Position numbers and translations under genes: made by a program | In this document: one piece after another, positions 44,040 to 56,250 of the stretch | How positions within the stretch are numbered: position 1 is the first letter of the stretch | How the letters are laid out: every line of letters begins with the position of its first letter | The notes under the pieces: generated by a model | The model's input: only the letters and a program-made list of their open reading frames with translations | Told to the model about the DNA's origin: nothing | Databases searched by the model: none | Source: Tricholoma matsutake | Lineage: Eukaryota > Basidiomycota > Agaricomycetes > Agaricales > Tricholomataceae | Length of the DNA stretch: 64,000 nucleotides | Direction of reading: 5' to 3' | Assembly: GCA_026075535.2 (NCBI GenBank) | Contig: AP026544.2 | Coordinates: forward strand, 11,656,001 to 11,720,000

Positions 44040-47000
44040 GACTCCCTAACCATTCTTTTAACCTTTCCCGACTCTTCCGCCCCTTTCTGAACCCTTATCA
44101 ACTCTGGCTCCTCCCATTGCTTCCTTGACTCCTCTTTTGTGTTGAATAACCAACTCAGCATGGAATCCATTAACCCGATCAGATTATGACTCTTTGATGG
44201 ATCTTGCAACTCCACCATAACTCAGGTTGTCAAACTTCCGATCACCTTTCCTGCCAGTGAAGTGTTCAATTTGTCATTCTATGTAACCTCACTCAACTCT
44301 TCCTGTTCCGCTGTACTCAGTCATAACTGGCTGAAGCAATACAATCCGTTGATTGACTGGTCTTCAAGCCAACTCACTTTCTGCTCTGCAGATCATAGAG
44401 GTCCAGCACCCCTGATGTCACCTTTGCCCCTGAACCTTCTGGTAGAAATCCTCGACTCCTCTGCACTTTCCAAACCCACCATTCCTCCCAAGTTTACACC
44501 CCCTGACATCTCTTTCATCAATGCTGCTGCTTATGCGCGTGCTAGCAACTTCCTGGGGCAGTAGCTTTTCAGATGACCTTCGCTCCAGAAGGGTTATCCA
44601 CCCGCTCCGCCCAATCCACTAACCCATCCGACCTTTCTGATATTCCACTTGAGTATCACAAATTCGCTGATGTCTTTAATAAGACTAAAGCAGACACCCT
44701 TCCTCTGCACTGGTCTTACGACCTCAAGATAGAGACAAAAGACAACACTCCTCCACCTCCAGGCCACATGTATTCTCTCTCTCCCTCTGAATTATCTGCT
44801 CAGGTTTCATCTGCCCATCCAAGTCTCTGCATGGTGCTCCGATTCTCTTTGTCAAGAAGAAGGATGGTAGTCTCCGACTTTGTGTCGACTACCGAGGACT
44901 CAACCATCTTACAAAGAAAGACTGCTACCCACTTCCTCTCATTTCCGACCTCCTCGACTCCCCCTGAAAAGCCCGCTTGTTCACCAAGATAGACTTGCAG
45001 CACACTCATCACCTAGTCCGCATTGCTGATGGTGATGAGTGGAAAACCACTTTCTGCACCCGCTATGGATCCTTCGGGTGGTTAGTGGTTCCCTTTGGAC
45101 TCACTAATGCACCCGCAGCCTTCCAGTGGTTTATGAATGACATCTTCAGCGACATGCTGGATGTGTGTGTCATTGTATACCTTGATGACATCCTGATCTA
45201 TTCAGATGACAAGTCCCAGCACGGGGCTCACATTAAAGAAGTCCTCCGCCATCTCCAGAAAAATGGACTTTATGCCTCTCCACAGAAATGTGAGTTCCAC
45301 AAAGACACTGTTGAATATTTAGGTTTCATCCTTTCACCGGATGGACTCCGGATGTCCGAGGATAAAGTCAAAACCATGCTCGACTGGCCCGAGCCTAGGA
45401 AAGTCAAGGATATACAATCCTTCTTAGGCTTCTGCAATTTTTACTGCTGCTTCATTAACAGCTATTCAGACATTGTCATTCCACTCACCCGCTTGACATG
45501 GAAATCTGCACCCTGGGACTTCAACAAGAAGTGCTGCGACACTTTTGAAAAGCTCAAACAAGAATTCACTCACGCCTCCATCTTAACCCAATGGGTACCC
45601 GACTCACAAATGGTACTTGAAACCGACACTTCTGACTATGCCCTAGCAGCAATGCTTTTGGTTTACACTATGGATGGAGAAATCCATCTGGTCACTTTTC
45701 ATTCCCGCTCCTTTAATCCTGCTGAACTAAATTATGACACCCATGACAAGGAACTCTTGGCCATCTTTGAAGCCTTCAAACACTGGCAGCAGTACTTTGA
45801 GGGTTCCACAAACCTGGTTGATGTGGTCACCGACCACAAACATCTGGAGTACTTCAGCACTACTAAGTTGCTCACCTGCCGCCAGGCCCATTGGTCTGAA
45901 TACCTTTCCCAGTTCAATCTCATCATCCACTTCCGCCCCGGAAAATTAGGGGCCAAGCCAGACGCGCTCACTAGACAATGGGACATCTACCACAAAGGGG
46001 GAAATAGTGACTTTGCCTCCGTAAACCCAACCAACTTCTGACCTGTATTCACACAAGAACAGCTCACCTCTTCCCTTTGGGCCACCTATTTTGCCACACC
46101 CATCCTTTGACAAGCAGTAATCATGGATGTTGAGAAACTTCACAATGACATCCACACCTCCCTACCCCTTGACCCCTTATCATCCGCACATCTTCCGACA
46201 CCTGTCGGCCCCAACTGGACCATAGATGAGGCAGGTCTTCTCCGCCACTTCGACCAGATTTATGATCTGGACGTCATGGATCTCCGCCTCAAAGTCCTTC
46301 AATACAAACATGATCATATCCTCTCTGGCCACTTCGGACAAAACAAAACTGAGCAGCTTGTCCGCCAGGAATATGTCTGGCCAAACCTCCGCACCTTTGT
46401 GCAGGAATTCTGCAAATCCTGTACCACTTGCAAGCGATCCAAATTGCCTCGACACAAGCCCTATGGGTTCATTGAGCAACTACCTGACTCTGACGGTCAC
46501 ACCGCTATCCTGGTCATCATTGACTGCCTCACCAAGCAAGGCATCTTCATCCCAACTGTCAATGAAATCACAGCCCAAGAACTAGCCAACCTGTTCGTCC
46601 TCCACATCTTCTCCAAGCATGGTGTTCCGTCGCATGTCACTTGCGACCGGGGATCCGAGTTTGTCTCCCATTTCTTCTGCTCCCTCGGAAAAGCGCTCGA
46701 CATGTGGATCCACTTCACTTCTGGTTATCACTTGCAAGGTGATGGTCAGACAGAATGACTTAATCAGACCTTGGAGCAGTACCTCTGGATCTTCTGCAAT
46801 TATCAGCAGGACAACTGGTCTCACCTCTTACCCTTGGGCGAATTTGCCTACAACAATGCTCCCTCTGCCTGTACAGGTGTATCTCCTTCCTTTGCCAACA
46901 AAGGCTATCACCCGAACATTTCCGTCTTCCCCGAACGTGACTTAGCCTCACAGCATGCCTGCGAGTTCGTCGTTGACTTAGACGACCTTCATCAGGAGCT

Positions 47001-47538
47001 TCAGAAACAGCTTGCAGCTGCTCAAGAGCATTATCAAGGCCCTGCGGATAAACATCAGGCACCCACACCCGGCTTCAACATTGGTGACTCTGCCTACGTC
47101 ACTGCTGAAACTATCTGAATTACTTGTCCTTCCAAGAAACTTTCCAAAAAGAACCATGGTCCTTTCGAAATCATCGCCCGCCTGGGTACTCACTCAGTCA
47201 CCCTGCAGCTTCCAGACCACATGCGGGAGATCCACCCTATCTTCCATGTCTCTCAACTAGATAAACACTCCCCAAACACCATTCTGAATGGGATACAACC
47301 TCCACCTCCTCCCATCACTATCAATGATGAGCTCAAATATGAGATCACCAAAGTCCTTGACTCCAAGGTCAATAATCGATGTCGATGCAAGATTCTCTAC
47401 CTCGTCCAATGGGAAGGCTACCAGGGAACCGATAAGGAGACCTCCTGGCTACCTGTTATGGAGCTTGACCACACCCAAGAACTCTTTGCAGATTTTCACA
47501 CCTGCTACCCACAGAAACCCAGACCATTACCCGCTTAA
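44040..47538 (+). pseudogene. pol: Gypsy-3 pol: protease, RT, RNase H, integrase, chromodomain (decayed)
   Basis: Protease LINSGSSHCFLD (Asn where the catalytic Asp of DSG is expected) and AVLSHNWLKQYNPLIDW. RT from about 44977: FTKIDLQHTHHLVRIADG, YGSFGWLVVPFGLTNAPA, YLDDILIYSDD (intact catalytic pair). RNase H ETDTSDYALAA and VTDHKHLEYF. Integrase HILSGHFGQNK, CKSCTTCKRSK, VIIDCLTKQG, TCDRGSEFVSH, DGQTE. Chromodomain YEITKVLDSKV, LVQWEGYQG, TSWLPVMEL. In-frame TGA at 46039, 46108, 46756 and 47116; upstream of 44977 there are frameshifts. Confidence 0.9.
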
Positions 47539-47627
47539 AGTCTATTCACGTTACTTATTCACTCAGTCTGAACTCAGAAACAAAATTCATTGAAAAAAAA
47601 AGAAGTTTTTTGGATCTGACCGGATCC

Positions 47628-48630
47628 CTACACTACCTCCACTTCTCCCTGTCTGTCTTCATCACCCTCTCCCCCAATTTCGCCCTCTTCTCCGCCCTTG
47701 TCCTTCTCTTCACCCTCCTCATATCCACTCTCACTCTCCTCCCCATCATCTGCCTGGCTTTTCTCCAGATACCTCTGGAAGGCCACCCAGTCATCTCCAG
47801 ACTTGTGGATCCTGTGTCTTTCCCACCGGGACTCTCGCACTGCCCGCTCCACCTCTTCATCACCCTCATTGCTCTCCTCCCTGGCACTTTCTTCCTCCAC
47901 CCACTCTGGTTCCAAAGCATCCCAGATCTCCCCCATCGACTCCCACACCGCAGTAGCCACCTCAGCAAACCCCTTCCTTATCAGCTTCATCAGCTGCTGC
48001 ATTACTTCCAGGTTTTCCCCACTAATCCCTGTCGTTCCCGCTGTGGTTCCCACCAGTTTTGCTGCAGGGGCCTCCTGCCCCTCCCACACTACCTCCTCAC
48101 ACTTATGTTTGATGTGCGTGCAGTTGTCGTACACGTGTCCCCTCACACCCATCTTGAACAAGCAATCTTCTGATATTTGCATATAGGCCACACTTATCAG
48201 TAAGAGAAGACTGAGAAAGGAAACCAGTACGCACCTTTTGCAGGGCAATGCAGCCTGCACCTGCACCAGACCCTCCGACTCCTCTGACCCCACTTGCGCC
48301 TTCGACTTGGCAACTTTCTTTTTCTTTGGGGACTTGCTCCCCTCGGCCTCATCCTCTAAACCCATGGCCACAGCTGCCCGCTTCTTCTCCGCTCATTTTG
48401 TGGCCGATGCCTCTTTTTTCCATGCCTCTGCCTGGCGCGCCTCCTCAGCCTTTTCAGCCTCCTCTGCTGCCTTTTGTGCCTCCTGCACCCGGTGTTCCTC
48501 CTCCCTCACCACTTCCTCCAGCACCTTCATCTCCTTTTCCATCTGCTCCCTCAGTGCCACTCCCTCTGTTTGTGTTGGGCCTTCATCATGGCCATTTTGA
48601 TCTGCACAGAGACTGCTGGGGGGGACATAT
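47628..48630 (-). CDS. Antisense accessory gene inside gypsy-3: coiled-coil / zinc-cluster-like protein (decayed)
   Basis: Likely start ATG at 48628 (MSPPAVSVQIK), then a frameshift into a glutamate/alanine coiled coil (MEKEMKVLEEVVREEE, AEEAEKAEEARQAEAWKK), a TGA near 48395, a basic segment (KSPKKKKVAKSK), a cysteine cluster and an acidic tail (ESESGYEEGEEKDKGGEE). Cysteines: CKRC, then after a probable intron of about 65 bp (GTGCGT or GTACTG ... ATATCAG, near 48236-48172) CLFKMGVRGHV-Y-DNC-THIKHKC; Tyr stands where a Cys completes C-x2-C. The pattern C-x2-C...C-x10-[C]-x2-C-x6-C matches the antisense protein of gypsy-2. It sits 90 bp after the chromodomain stop, on the other strand. Function unknown. 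Confidence 0.65.
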
Positions 48631-48641
48631 TTGATAGCTGA

Positions 48642-48657
48642 TGGGGGAAGGAAGGAA
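48642..48657 (+). promoter_or_regulatory. Polypurine tract of gypsy-3
   Basis: TGGGGGAAGGAAGGAA followed by CA and the proposed LTR start TGAAAA. Confidence 0.6.
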
Positions 48658-48659
48658 CA

Positions 48660-49298
48660 TGAAAATTTTTTCAATCAATTGCCACATTCAGAAATTCAAC
48701 CAACTGCCTCATTTGGACTCAAACCCTCACGTGCCTCGTAGGCTTGGCACTAAGGGGGAAATACTTTCAAGAACCATTCCTTGCCCGATCGGAACCCACA
48801 TCTGTCCAACTCTTTCCTGCATGTCAAACCTGACATTTGTCTACTCCTTCCGATTTTGTTCCCAGCTGCCTTGCACTGCCCACACTGCTGTGCACCAGGC
48901 CACCTTGTACAGCATCCATGGCTGCCTTCCCAAGGCTGCCATCTCTATTGCAAATTTGACTACGGATTCCTGTGCGGCTCCCGCTAGATAATTTATCTGC
49001 GCAGTTGAGACACTGCCACAATCTTTGTTCCTGTTCCGCATTATTCCGGACTACAGTATTTAAGCTTAGTTAGTTTTGCCTTGTATTCCTCAGTTTGTAT
49101 ATCAACATAGACTCGACTTTATCCTGCCAATCTAAACCTCCTTCTACTCCAACCTCAGTTCTCTAAGAGTCTGAACTCCATTCGACTCGACCTCTAGTCT
49201 CCCTCTGAAGTTCTAACCTCACCTGAACTTAACCTAAGTCCCTCTGTACTCCTCCCCACATTTACCCGCACTTTCCCACTCCTACCTCTAAACTTTCA
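48660..49298 (+). repeat. Probable 3' LTR of gypsy-3
   Basis: Starts TGAAAATTTTTTCA directly after a polypurine tract and could end AACTTTCA at 49298, giving short inverted ends. A promoter-like AGTATTTAAGC lies near 49058. With no second copy to compare, the right boundary is a guess. Confidence 0.4.
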
Positions 49299-49906
49299 AC
49301 TTGAAATTAGGACACCAGATGAGGTGAAGGGTGCAGCTTCTTACAAGCTGAAGCCAAGTCATTTCTGTTCCCCCTCCTGCAGAATCCGCATCGACCTGAC
49401 AACTCCCACTATTATCACCTGTGGTGTCCGATTGGATTCCAATGCACACTCTAGGATCAGTTCTTAACAGGAACATACTGTCCAATTTGAGCATCCTCGA
49501 TGAATATCCTTGTTGTAACTGTCAGATAGATATCACGGTTTTACAGGGGCTGAGATCTCTATGAATCAACTTTGGGCAAGGCTGAGGTTGTCAAATCATG
49601 GCATAGCATGAAAAGCAAAAGGGAAATGGTGAATGATCGATGGGTGGTGTAAACACAGCAAATTTCGAGGCGAGAGGCAGAAAACTCACAGGGTGCTGGA
49701 ATGATTACCATATCTGGTGACACCTGTGAGTTAAGCAAATATGACCAAACACCATTTTGCCATCCATCATTTGATCATATCTTGATCAAGGTATCACCAC
49801 AAGTGCTACGGTTTGGTACATAGCTTCCCTTATCCATGCCATTGAATATTAAATCCACATCATCGTGATTTATTGTTATTTACCTTGTAAATACCACAGT
49901 GGTCCA
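49299..49906. other. Intergenic, nothing recognised
   Basis: No ORF with protein-like features and no terminal repeats before the MITE target duplication at 49907. Confidence 0.35.
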
Positions 49907-49914
49907 GTACCCAG

Positions 49915-50645
49915 TAGTGCTTAAAGGTCCAGTCCATGTGACCGGAAAATAACCAGAACTGGACCAGACCATCAGTCCGGTTTTTTCAAATTTTAAGTTA
50001 GAAAACTGCAAAAGACCGGTCCTACAAGACCAGTCCTGACCAGTCATAACCGGTTAAGCACAGCTACATAATCCTCTTGTAATTATCTTGAAACTGGTCA
50101 AAAACTTAAGCAAATCAGTGAAGAATTGAGTGAGATATCACCAAAAATGAGTTTCCTGATCAGGTTTCAGGTTGTGAAACCCATCTGTGGTGATGTCTCA
50201 CTGAATTCTTCACCGATCTGCTTAATTTTTGGACCGGTTTCAAGGGAATTACTATTGGTAGGTTCCCCACAAGTGGTTTTGAGCAGTTATTCCCACTTCA
50301 TACATCAGTCTTACTGGCTTTTAGTAAAACCGGTCACATCAGGAAACTTGTTTTTGGTGATATCTCGCTCAATTCTTCACCAATCTGCTTAGTTTTTTGA
50401 CCAGTTTCAAAGGAATTACTATGGGTAGGTTTCCCACAAGTGTTTTTGAGCAGTTATCTCCACTTTGTACATCAGTCTTACTGGCTTTTAGTAAAACCAG
50501 TCACGACTGGTTAGGACCAGTTTTTGCAGTTTTTTGTGGTTCTGGTCCAGTTATTTGGTTATTTCCTTTTATGGAGGACCAGTCCGGTTCCAGTCTTGCC
50601 AAAAATAACATGAGAACTGGGACCAGACCGGACTTTTAAGCACTA
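49915..50645 (+). mobile_element. hAT-like MITE, copy 1
   Basis: Ends TAGTGCTTAAA and TTTAAGCACTA are perfect inverted repeats (similarity continues as (A/G)GTCC), with 8-bp target duplication GTACCCAG at 49907-49914 and 50646-50653. 731 bp, no ORF. Inside, a block of about 135 bp (TTCTTCACCGATCTGCTTA ... TTTTAGTAAAACCGGTC) is present twice in tandem (about 50206-50340 and 50374-50506), and its GTGAAGAATTGAGTGAGATA part occurs once inverted near 50117. AACCGGT/GGACCAG words are frequent. Confidence 0.88.
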
Positions 50646-50720
50646 GTACCCAGGGTGGTCCAGATGGTGACCTACAATAGTATGTCCAGAATAGTGCCTA
50701 GAAATGACTACATTCTAATG

Positions 50721-53700
50721 TTAGAGATCATCATCATCCTCCCATTCACAAACACCATCATCTTCAACCACATTCAAGTCAATGAACTCCCTTTCATCCT
50801 CTGGATCTTCCACACTAATTTCATCACCTATTTCCTCTCCCATCTGATGACCAGGCCAATGCCACTCCCCTGCTTCCAAAGACAAAATTGCACCAGTAAG
50901 GGCAATTTTAAGGTCTCCAACTTTGGCTCTTGCAGATACTTTGTCAAGATTGGGAGCACCCACATTCCTAAATGCTCCAAGTTGTTTTCTGAGATCGTTT
51001 CCTACCATCTTCTGTATCCAATCCTTGTCCAACTCCAACTGAAGTTCCTCAATTTCCTTTTTTCATTGTGCTGCTGCTTCCTTCCATTTATTTGCAGCCT
51101 CCTCTCGCTTCTCATTTTTTTCTTGTTGACATAGAACCATTTCCTTTTGTTTGGCCTGATCTTTTCCTTTATATGCATGAGCCTGCCCACAAAGAAACTT
51201 GAAATCTCCAGGTTCTGTAAATGATGCATTCATGAAGTTTTGAGTATTATTGTGTTCAAACATTGCAAGTGCATTATAATTTGTCATGGCATGCTGGGGC
51301 TTCATTTGCATTTGAACATGGAAAGCACCAAGTGCACCTTCATTGACATCATTTGTTGCTGGCATCCATGCAAGTTCCTTCTCTTCTACTGTAGACTGAT
51401 CAATTAGTCCACCAGGTGCAAACTCAGATGTAAATCATTTCCATGTCTCCTCTGCTCCTTCAAAGAAGGCAGTAAGAAGTCCATGAGTATGAGGAAATGT
51501 GGAAACTTTTTCATGAACAGCTTCAAAGATTTTGGGTGAATTCCAGTTTTGTTCATGGAGTGCTGCAGTTGTAAATGAAGGAGATGGCCCAATGAGCAAA
51601 GATTATGAATTATCTCTCCTATATGATCTAATACCTTGGCATGGTATGGACCAAGTTCAAGTGCATTCTGTCCAGGAGTATGAACTCCTTGCATATATGG
51701 ATGAGAGATTGATTGAGCATAGAGTGATAAGACAGCAAGCTCAGAAAGGGTAGGAATATCATGAATTGATTCCAGAAGTTCTGCTCCATATGGTTGAACT
51801 TCTTTGTGCTTTTTCAAAGTTGGTAATATTTGAGATATGCTGTAAATTGTGAAAGATGGGCTAAAATAGCACTTGCACCATCACAGTATGATCCAAAATG
51901 TGTATTGGATGTATCAGGAAAAGTAAATTCACCCCCAACATTTTCTTGCCACCAGAAGCGAAATATATTGTGATGCCCTTTTTTGTCATCCTTGTGATTG
52001 AAAAGTGCACCTGCCAATTGAGTTGCTTTGATTCCTCCATGTGCTGTAGTTTCAAATGCTCATTCTTGTGCTGGTGTGATTGTATTACTATCAGATACCA
52101 TATCAGCAAGAACAGCAGCATTGTCATGGTTTGCAAGTAGAATAGGAGGTGTTTGCTTGTGCTCCTCCCACCATTTGGACATTGCAATATATCCACCCCA
52201 AACACTGTTCAAATCCTTGTGGCAACCACAGCCAGCCCAAACAAAGTATGTCAAATGTCGTTTTTCCTTATCAGACATCATTTCATAAACATCCTTTCCT
52301 AGTTCAATAACAAGATCTTCAGACATTCTTGCTAAATGAGCTCACTGTGTTTCAAGAGGCAAAGCATTCCATGCACCAGTTCCACCAGACTTTGAAACAA
52401 CCTCACAGTATTTTGCATAGAACTTTGGCACAAGTTCTTGATTATCAGAATCAAGAATCTTTTGTTCACCCAATTGCTGTAAAGCAGCAGACATTTTGAG
52501 CTCCTCCAGCATACAAGCATCCTTCTTTTCCTTTGCACAATGATCTGTCATCATTCCAACCAGTTTGGCAAAGATATCAACTGTACGTAGAAGTGATCCA
52601 TGTCATTTTCCCAAGGGCAAGCGATTATATAAATCAACAACAGAATCAAGCACCAAGTTCCAATCCTTGATTGACTCTTTGCTAGAGCTATCAAAGGATG
52701 GAGTAATGCCCAAAAACCATGTGACATGCTGTTTGTCTCCATCAGATGATTTATAGTCACTAGCCTTCAGATTGATATGCCATGAATAATACTGCACATT
52801 CTGATGACTAGTACCACCTCCACTTCCTGTTAGTGTTTCAGCTTCAGCCATTTCAAAGCCAAGTTGAATTTGGCTAGCAACATATCCTTCCATAAGAATA
52901 TGTGAAACAGTCCGATGGCTAATGGATCCTTTTGTCGTAATTCCAGCACTTTTCAAAATGGCTGTAATCACTGTACTAACATATTCTTTTGAACAGCCAG
53001 CTTTGACAAGTAGATGAATAAGATTCTGAGTTTCCTGGGTGTAAACAACCTTGTGTAAAAGTGAATGTGTGGATTTTTCATGAATGGCCTGTTGTTGAGC
53101 CTTCTCTCTTGCCTGGATTACAGCCTTCTGTCGAAGTGTAGTAGCATTCTCACAATGCTTTGAAAAATAAGCAGCCTGAGATTGTGATTGTTTGAGATTT
53201 TTCTGTACCAGAGCAAGCTTTCCTTTAGCCTTAGCCAGCTCTATCTGAAACTGATCCATAGTATGGAAAAGTTGATCCTGTAGATTGGGATGCTTCTTTT
53301 CAAGCTGTGCCAGACTTTCACCACATGAAGTAGTATCACAAATTAGCTGCTTTTGTTCAGCGAGATGCTGTGCATTAGTCACCTGAAGGATTTCTATTTT
53401 ACTTTCAAGAAAATCCTTGCGAGCTGCACCACACTGATGGGCACAATATTCAACATGGAAACATTGGTAAAGCTCAGCTGATTGAGATTGTTTTACTTTT
53501 AAAACCTCCAAAGCCTTGGAAAGCTCAGCCTCCAATAAAGACACTTGATTAGTTTGGATTCTTGCAATGTGTCAATAGTGGCCTTTGCCTCTGAAAGCTG
53601 TGCTGCAAGTTCAGTGTTTCCACCATCAAGATTGGAAGTGAGATGTTGGGTTGGTAGGTCCAGTTGGGCTGCATTGAATCCAGCTATATTCTTCTTTCAG

Positions 53701-53730
53701 GAAGAGTAGCTGCTTTTGGTGGCATGTTGT
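50721..53730 (-). pseudogene. Decayed copy of a multicopy agaricomycete protein family, function unknown
   Basis: Long coding locus on the minus strand. N-terminal coiled coil (LAEQKQLICD, LALVQKNLKQSQSQ), middle RTVSHILMEGYVASQIQLGF, TSHQNVQYYSWHINLKASDY, LGITPSFDSSSKESIKDW, then FAKLVGMMTDHCAKEKKDA, KRHLTYFVWAGCGCHKDLN, PPILLANHDNAAVLADM, KATQLAGALFNHKDDKKGHH, TFPDTSNTHFGSYCDGA, LSLYAQSISHPYMQ, PATNDVNEGALGAFHV and an acidic C terminus (50760-50721). Five TGA codons interrupt one frame (about 52602, 52345, 52057, 51812, 51059). Frameshifts occur near 53550 and 51540. I know this family from agaricomycetes only as unnamed, high-copy proteins. Confidence 0.7.
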
Positions 53731-53760
53731 TGAATAATCTAGATTTGATTATTATTAGTT

Positions 53761-54230
53761 TTAAGTGCATGCAAATATAATGTAATTTGGGTACCTTTGG
53801 TGGGAAATTGCAGAAATATGGTTACAGTAATATATTGGATTGTCTTCTTCACCAGATGGTATTGTATAACCACCTGTCTTTGATCTGGTCCACAACTGCC
53901 CAGACTCGAAAGAGAATGTGTATCTACAAACTTGGATATAATGGTGAAGGTATCTACAGAAATGTACTAATTCCAGGTCCACACAGTTGTCTGGAATGGG
54001 GCAGTCATAGGACATGCACCCCCTTTCTCAACTTGGCACCACCCAAGTGGGTTTGCTTTGTTGAGGACTACAAAAGACTGAATAGATCTGTATGAATGTA
54101 ACACAACTGTTAGGGTAGGGAGAAATAAGTCTGGGTGGTTTGTCCACCATGATATATGAAATGACATGCTTGTACCATGCAGTTTCGGCATGTTGTTGCC
54201 ACATATGACCATGGGAACACACTATAGTGG
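53761..54230 (-). pseudogene. Weak coding remnant, uncharacterised
   Basis: Minus-strand stretches with protein-like composition (SFHISWWTNHPDLFLPTLTV, FVVLNKANPLGWCQVEKGG, then LWTRSKTGGYTIPSGEEDNP) in changing frames. No start, splice pattern or known domain; possibly another member of an agaricomycete repeat-gene family. Confidence 0.35.
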
Positions 54231-54917
54231 TTGGTAACCCTTCTGAGGAATAGAACTCAGCATAGAGTACACGGATTGCTTAGGTGTGAGAGAGCGGTCC
54301 AAACGGAATATCATGCTCTATAAGCCTCTGGACACAAAAATTTGAATTTTGTAATGTAAACCATTTAAATCAGCAAATTCTACCCCAAAATGGGGTGTTT
54401 CATGATGAAGAAGCACTATTTTAGAAAAACGGCCTCCAGAGACGTGAAGAGCACAAAAAATCAGTAAGAGTTGCCTCCAGGACCTTAGTTGTATGATCAG
54501 TATACAAAGAGTTCTATAGGTTTGAGTTTTCAGCCTATTTGAAGGGGGTTTTTGGCTGGTGTTTGCTGAGATATGTATATTCAAGAGCTTTTATTGATCA
54601 TCTAGCATAACAGAACTATGGTACATATATATTAAATGATCTTGAAAGTGACTCCGAGCCAGTGGTGCTTTTGTGCCCACTTGAAATTGCTTGGGTCAGT
54701 CGTTGGAGCATTGAATGACACACATGCATCACGTGGCATCACCAAGCACTTTCAGTGATATGCGGGGATTGCCCACTCCCACTACTATATTTGGAAATAA
54801 TTACATAATTTTTTAAAAAGATTTTCGCTCAGCTTCGGCCCAACTTCAGCCCACTGAATCTCCCGACTGACCATATTGGTATGTATATATCATGGTCTAA
54901 TAATATATTACCCAGGA
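54231..54917. other. Intergenic, nothing recognised
   Basis: AT-rich spacer without credible ORF, repeat ends or RNA signal. Confidence 0.3.
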
Positions 54918-55604
54918 TACAGACTGATTACTGTTGCACTCATAGGCATTGTGTTTGCTGTGGGCATGAATATTACATTCTTGTATCCACTCATGGAAGG
55001 CAGAAACTCTCATCCCTGGAATAGTGCTGTGATTATCAGCATATGTTACACTACAATGTCCAAGCTTTTTTTCATTGGGAAACTTATCATGCTGAATGCA
55101 GCTAATAGATTCATTACATCAGGTGTACTTCTTGGACTATTCATCACATGGTCATGGTATTGTGGAACTGTGCTGCTTCTCCCACTCTGGCTCTTGAAGA
55201 ACAGGACACTCATTGGCCCTTCTCTAGCCAATTTCTTTCTCTGGATGAACATGGTCTACATGAATCCTTCCTGTCATCATAATTGCAGATTATCAGAGTT
55301 ACTCATGTCAATGACAGGATTGGAGTGATGTATCTTATGACATGGTACCAAGCCATCAAAGGTGTGTCACTGACTCTTGGCCCTTTATATTGCCTGTGCT
55401 TATATTCCTTTGTTGCAGGCCATAGCCCCACTTGCTCTGGAGTAGATCTCATTCCATATTCCTTGGTAACCTCAGCCTTCACCACAATTTCAGGTGCATT
55501 TGTGAGCAAATTTGGCTACTACTGGCACATGCTGGCTTCAATTCCATTGATTGCCTCAGTTGGCATGTCAGTCTTCATTCATCATCAGTTGCCAGCATGC
55601 TGAT
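54918..55604 (+). pseudogene. MFS (DHA2-like) transporter remnant
   Basis: Hydrophobic segments typical of transporters: ITVALIGIVFAVGMNITFLY, FITSGVLLGLFITWSWYCGT, VLLLPLWLLKNRTLIGPSLA, FFLWMNMV, then in another frame YLMTWYQAIKGVSLTLG, SGVDLIPYSLVTSAFTTISG, AFVSKFGYYWHMLASIPLIA. The WLLKNRTLIG...SLA.FFL.MNM...YQA.KG...SG.D..P....GA.VSKFG order fits fungal 14-TM DHA2 drug/proton antiporters, covering roughly TM7-TM11. The first half is missing, and insertions (for example near 55260-55330 and 55375-55420, perhaps introns) shift the frame. Confidence 0.6.
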
Positions 55605-55739
55605 TGAGCTGTCAGCATTCCAGTGGGTTAGAATTCATGATCAATGAAACAACCTTGGAAACCAAACTTCAGATGGATGGCCTGGGCTTGTTGAGAAATG
55701 GATGACAGTGCTGATGACACATTTTTGGCCCCCAGAACA
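55605..55739. other. Spacer
   Basis: Trails the MFS remnant; nothing recognised. Confidence 0.3.
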
Positions 55740-55920
55740 CCCCAGAACACAAGGAAAAGGCAAAAATTTGTTACTTTTTGTATTTATGTCTACTACTTTG
55801 AATCCCAGCACCTCCAAACACAGTTATGAGCCATAAGTAGAAAAAGAAATTTAAGCCTCCAGCAGGACGCACCCCCCCCCACTCCTGTGTCACAGATCAA
55901 CATCCTGGGTACCCCTTGGG
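55740..55920 (-). repeat. Dispersed repeat with C-run (inverse of 29663-29830)
   Basis: Complement of this segment reads GGGGTACCCAGGATGTTGATC and TGTGACACAGGAGTGGGG, matching 29668-29720, with weaker similarity further on. Confidence 0.6.
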
Positions 55921-56250
55921 GAAAGTTGTAAAAATTTATACTTTGAAAACTTTGTCTGTGGAAAATTTGTTATTTTCAACCTTCAGCAAGACATAACATA
56001 AACTGTAAAGTCACTGAGGATGAAATTTGAGAATTTTTAATGGACAAAGTCTTCTAATTCTTTTAAAAAGGATATTACCCTACTCACGAGGCTCATCAGT
56101 GGAGGGTGGGAGGCTGCAGTGATGCTGCAAGGTTTGCACTATTTCACCTGATGTGTACTTTGTGTATTCAAGTAATGGATTGGAAAACCCAAGGGGGCAG
56201 TGGAATGGTGTTGAGAAACACACTGTGAGAGTCTGTGAATACCATATTGC
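55921..56250. other. Spacer before gypsy-1 copy C
   Basis: A minus-strand open stretch (56080-56250, FSTPFHCPLGFSNPLLEYTK) may be coding and is cut by gypsy-1 copy C, but I cannot identify it. The last five bases ATTGC are the target duplication. Confidence 0.3.

Larger units (their letters stand above)
43224..49298 (+). mobile_element. Gypsy-3 LTR retrotransposon, 5'-truncated, with antisense accessory gene
   Basis: Order on the plus strand: gag (N terminus lost at the foldback), CCHC knuckle, protease, RT, RNase H, integrase, chromodomain, then a minus-strand gene, a polypurine tract and a probable 3' LTR. The RT to chromodomain region stays in one frame from 44977 to 47538, broken only by four TGA codons. 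No 5' LTR remains. Confidence 0.85.
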
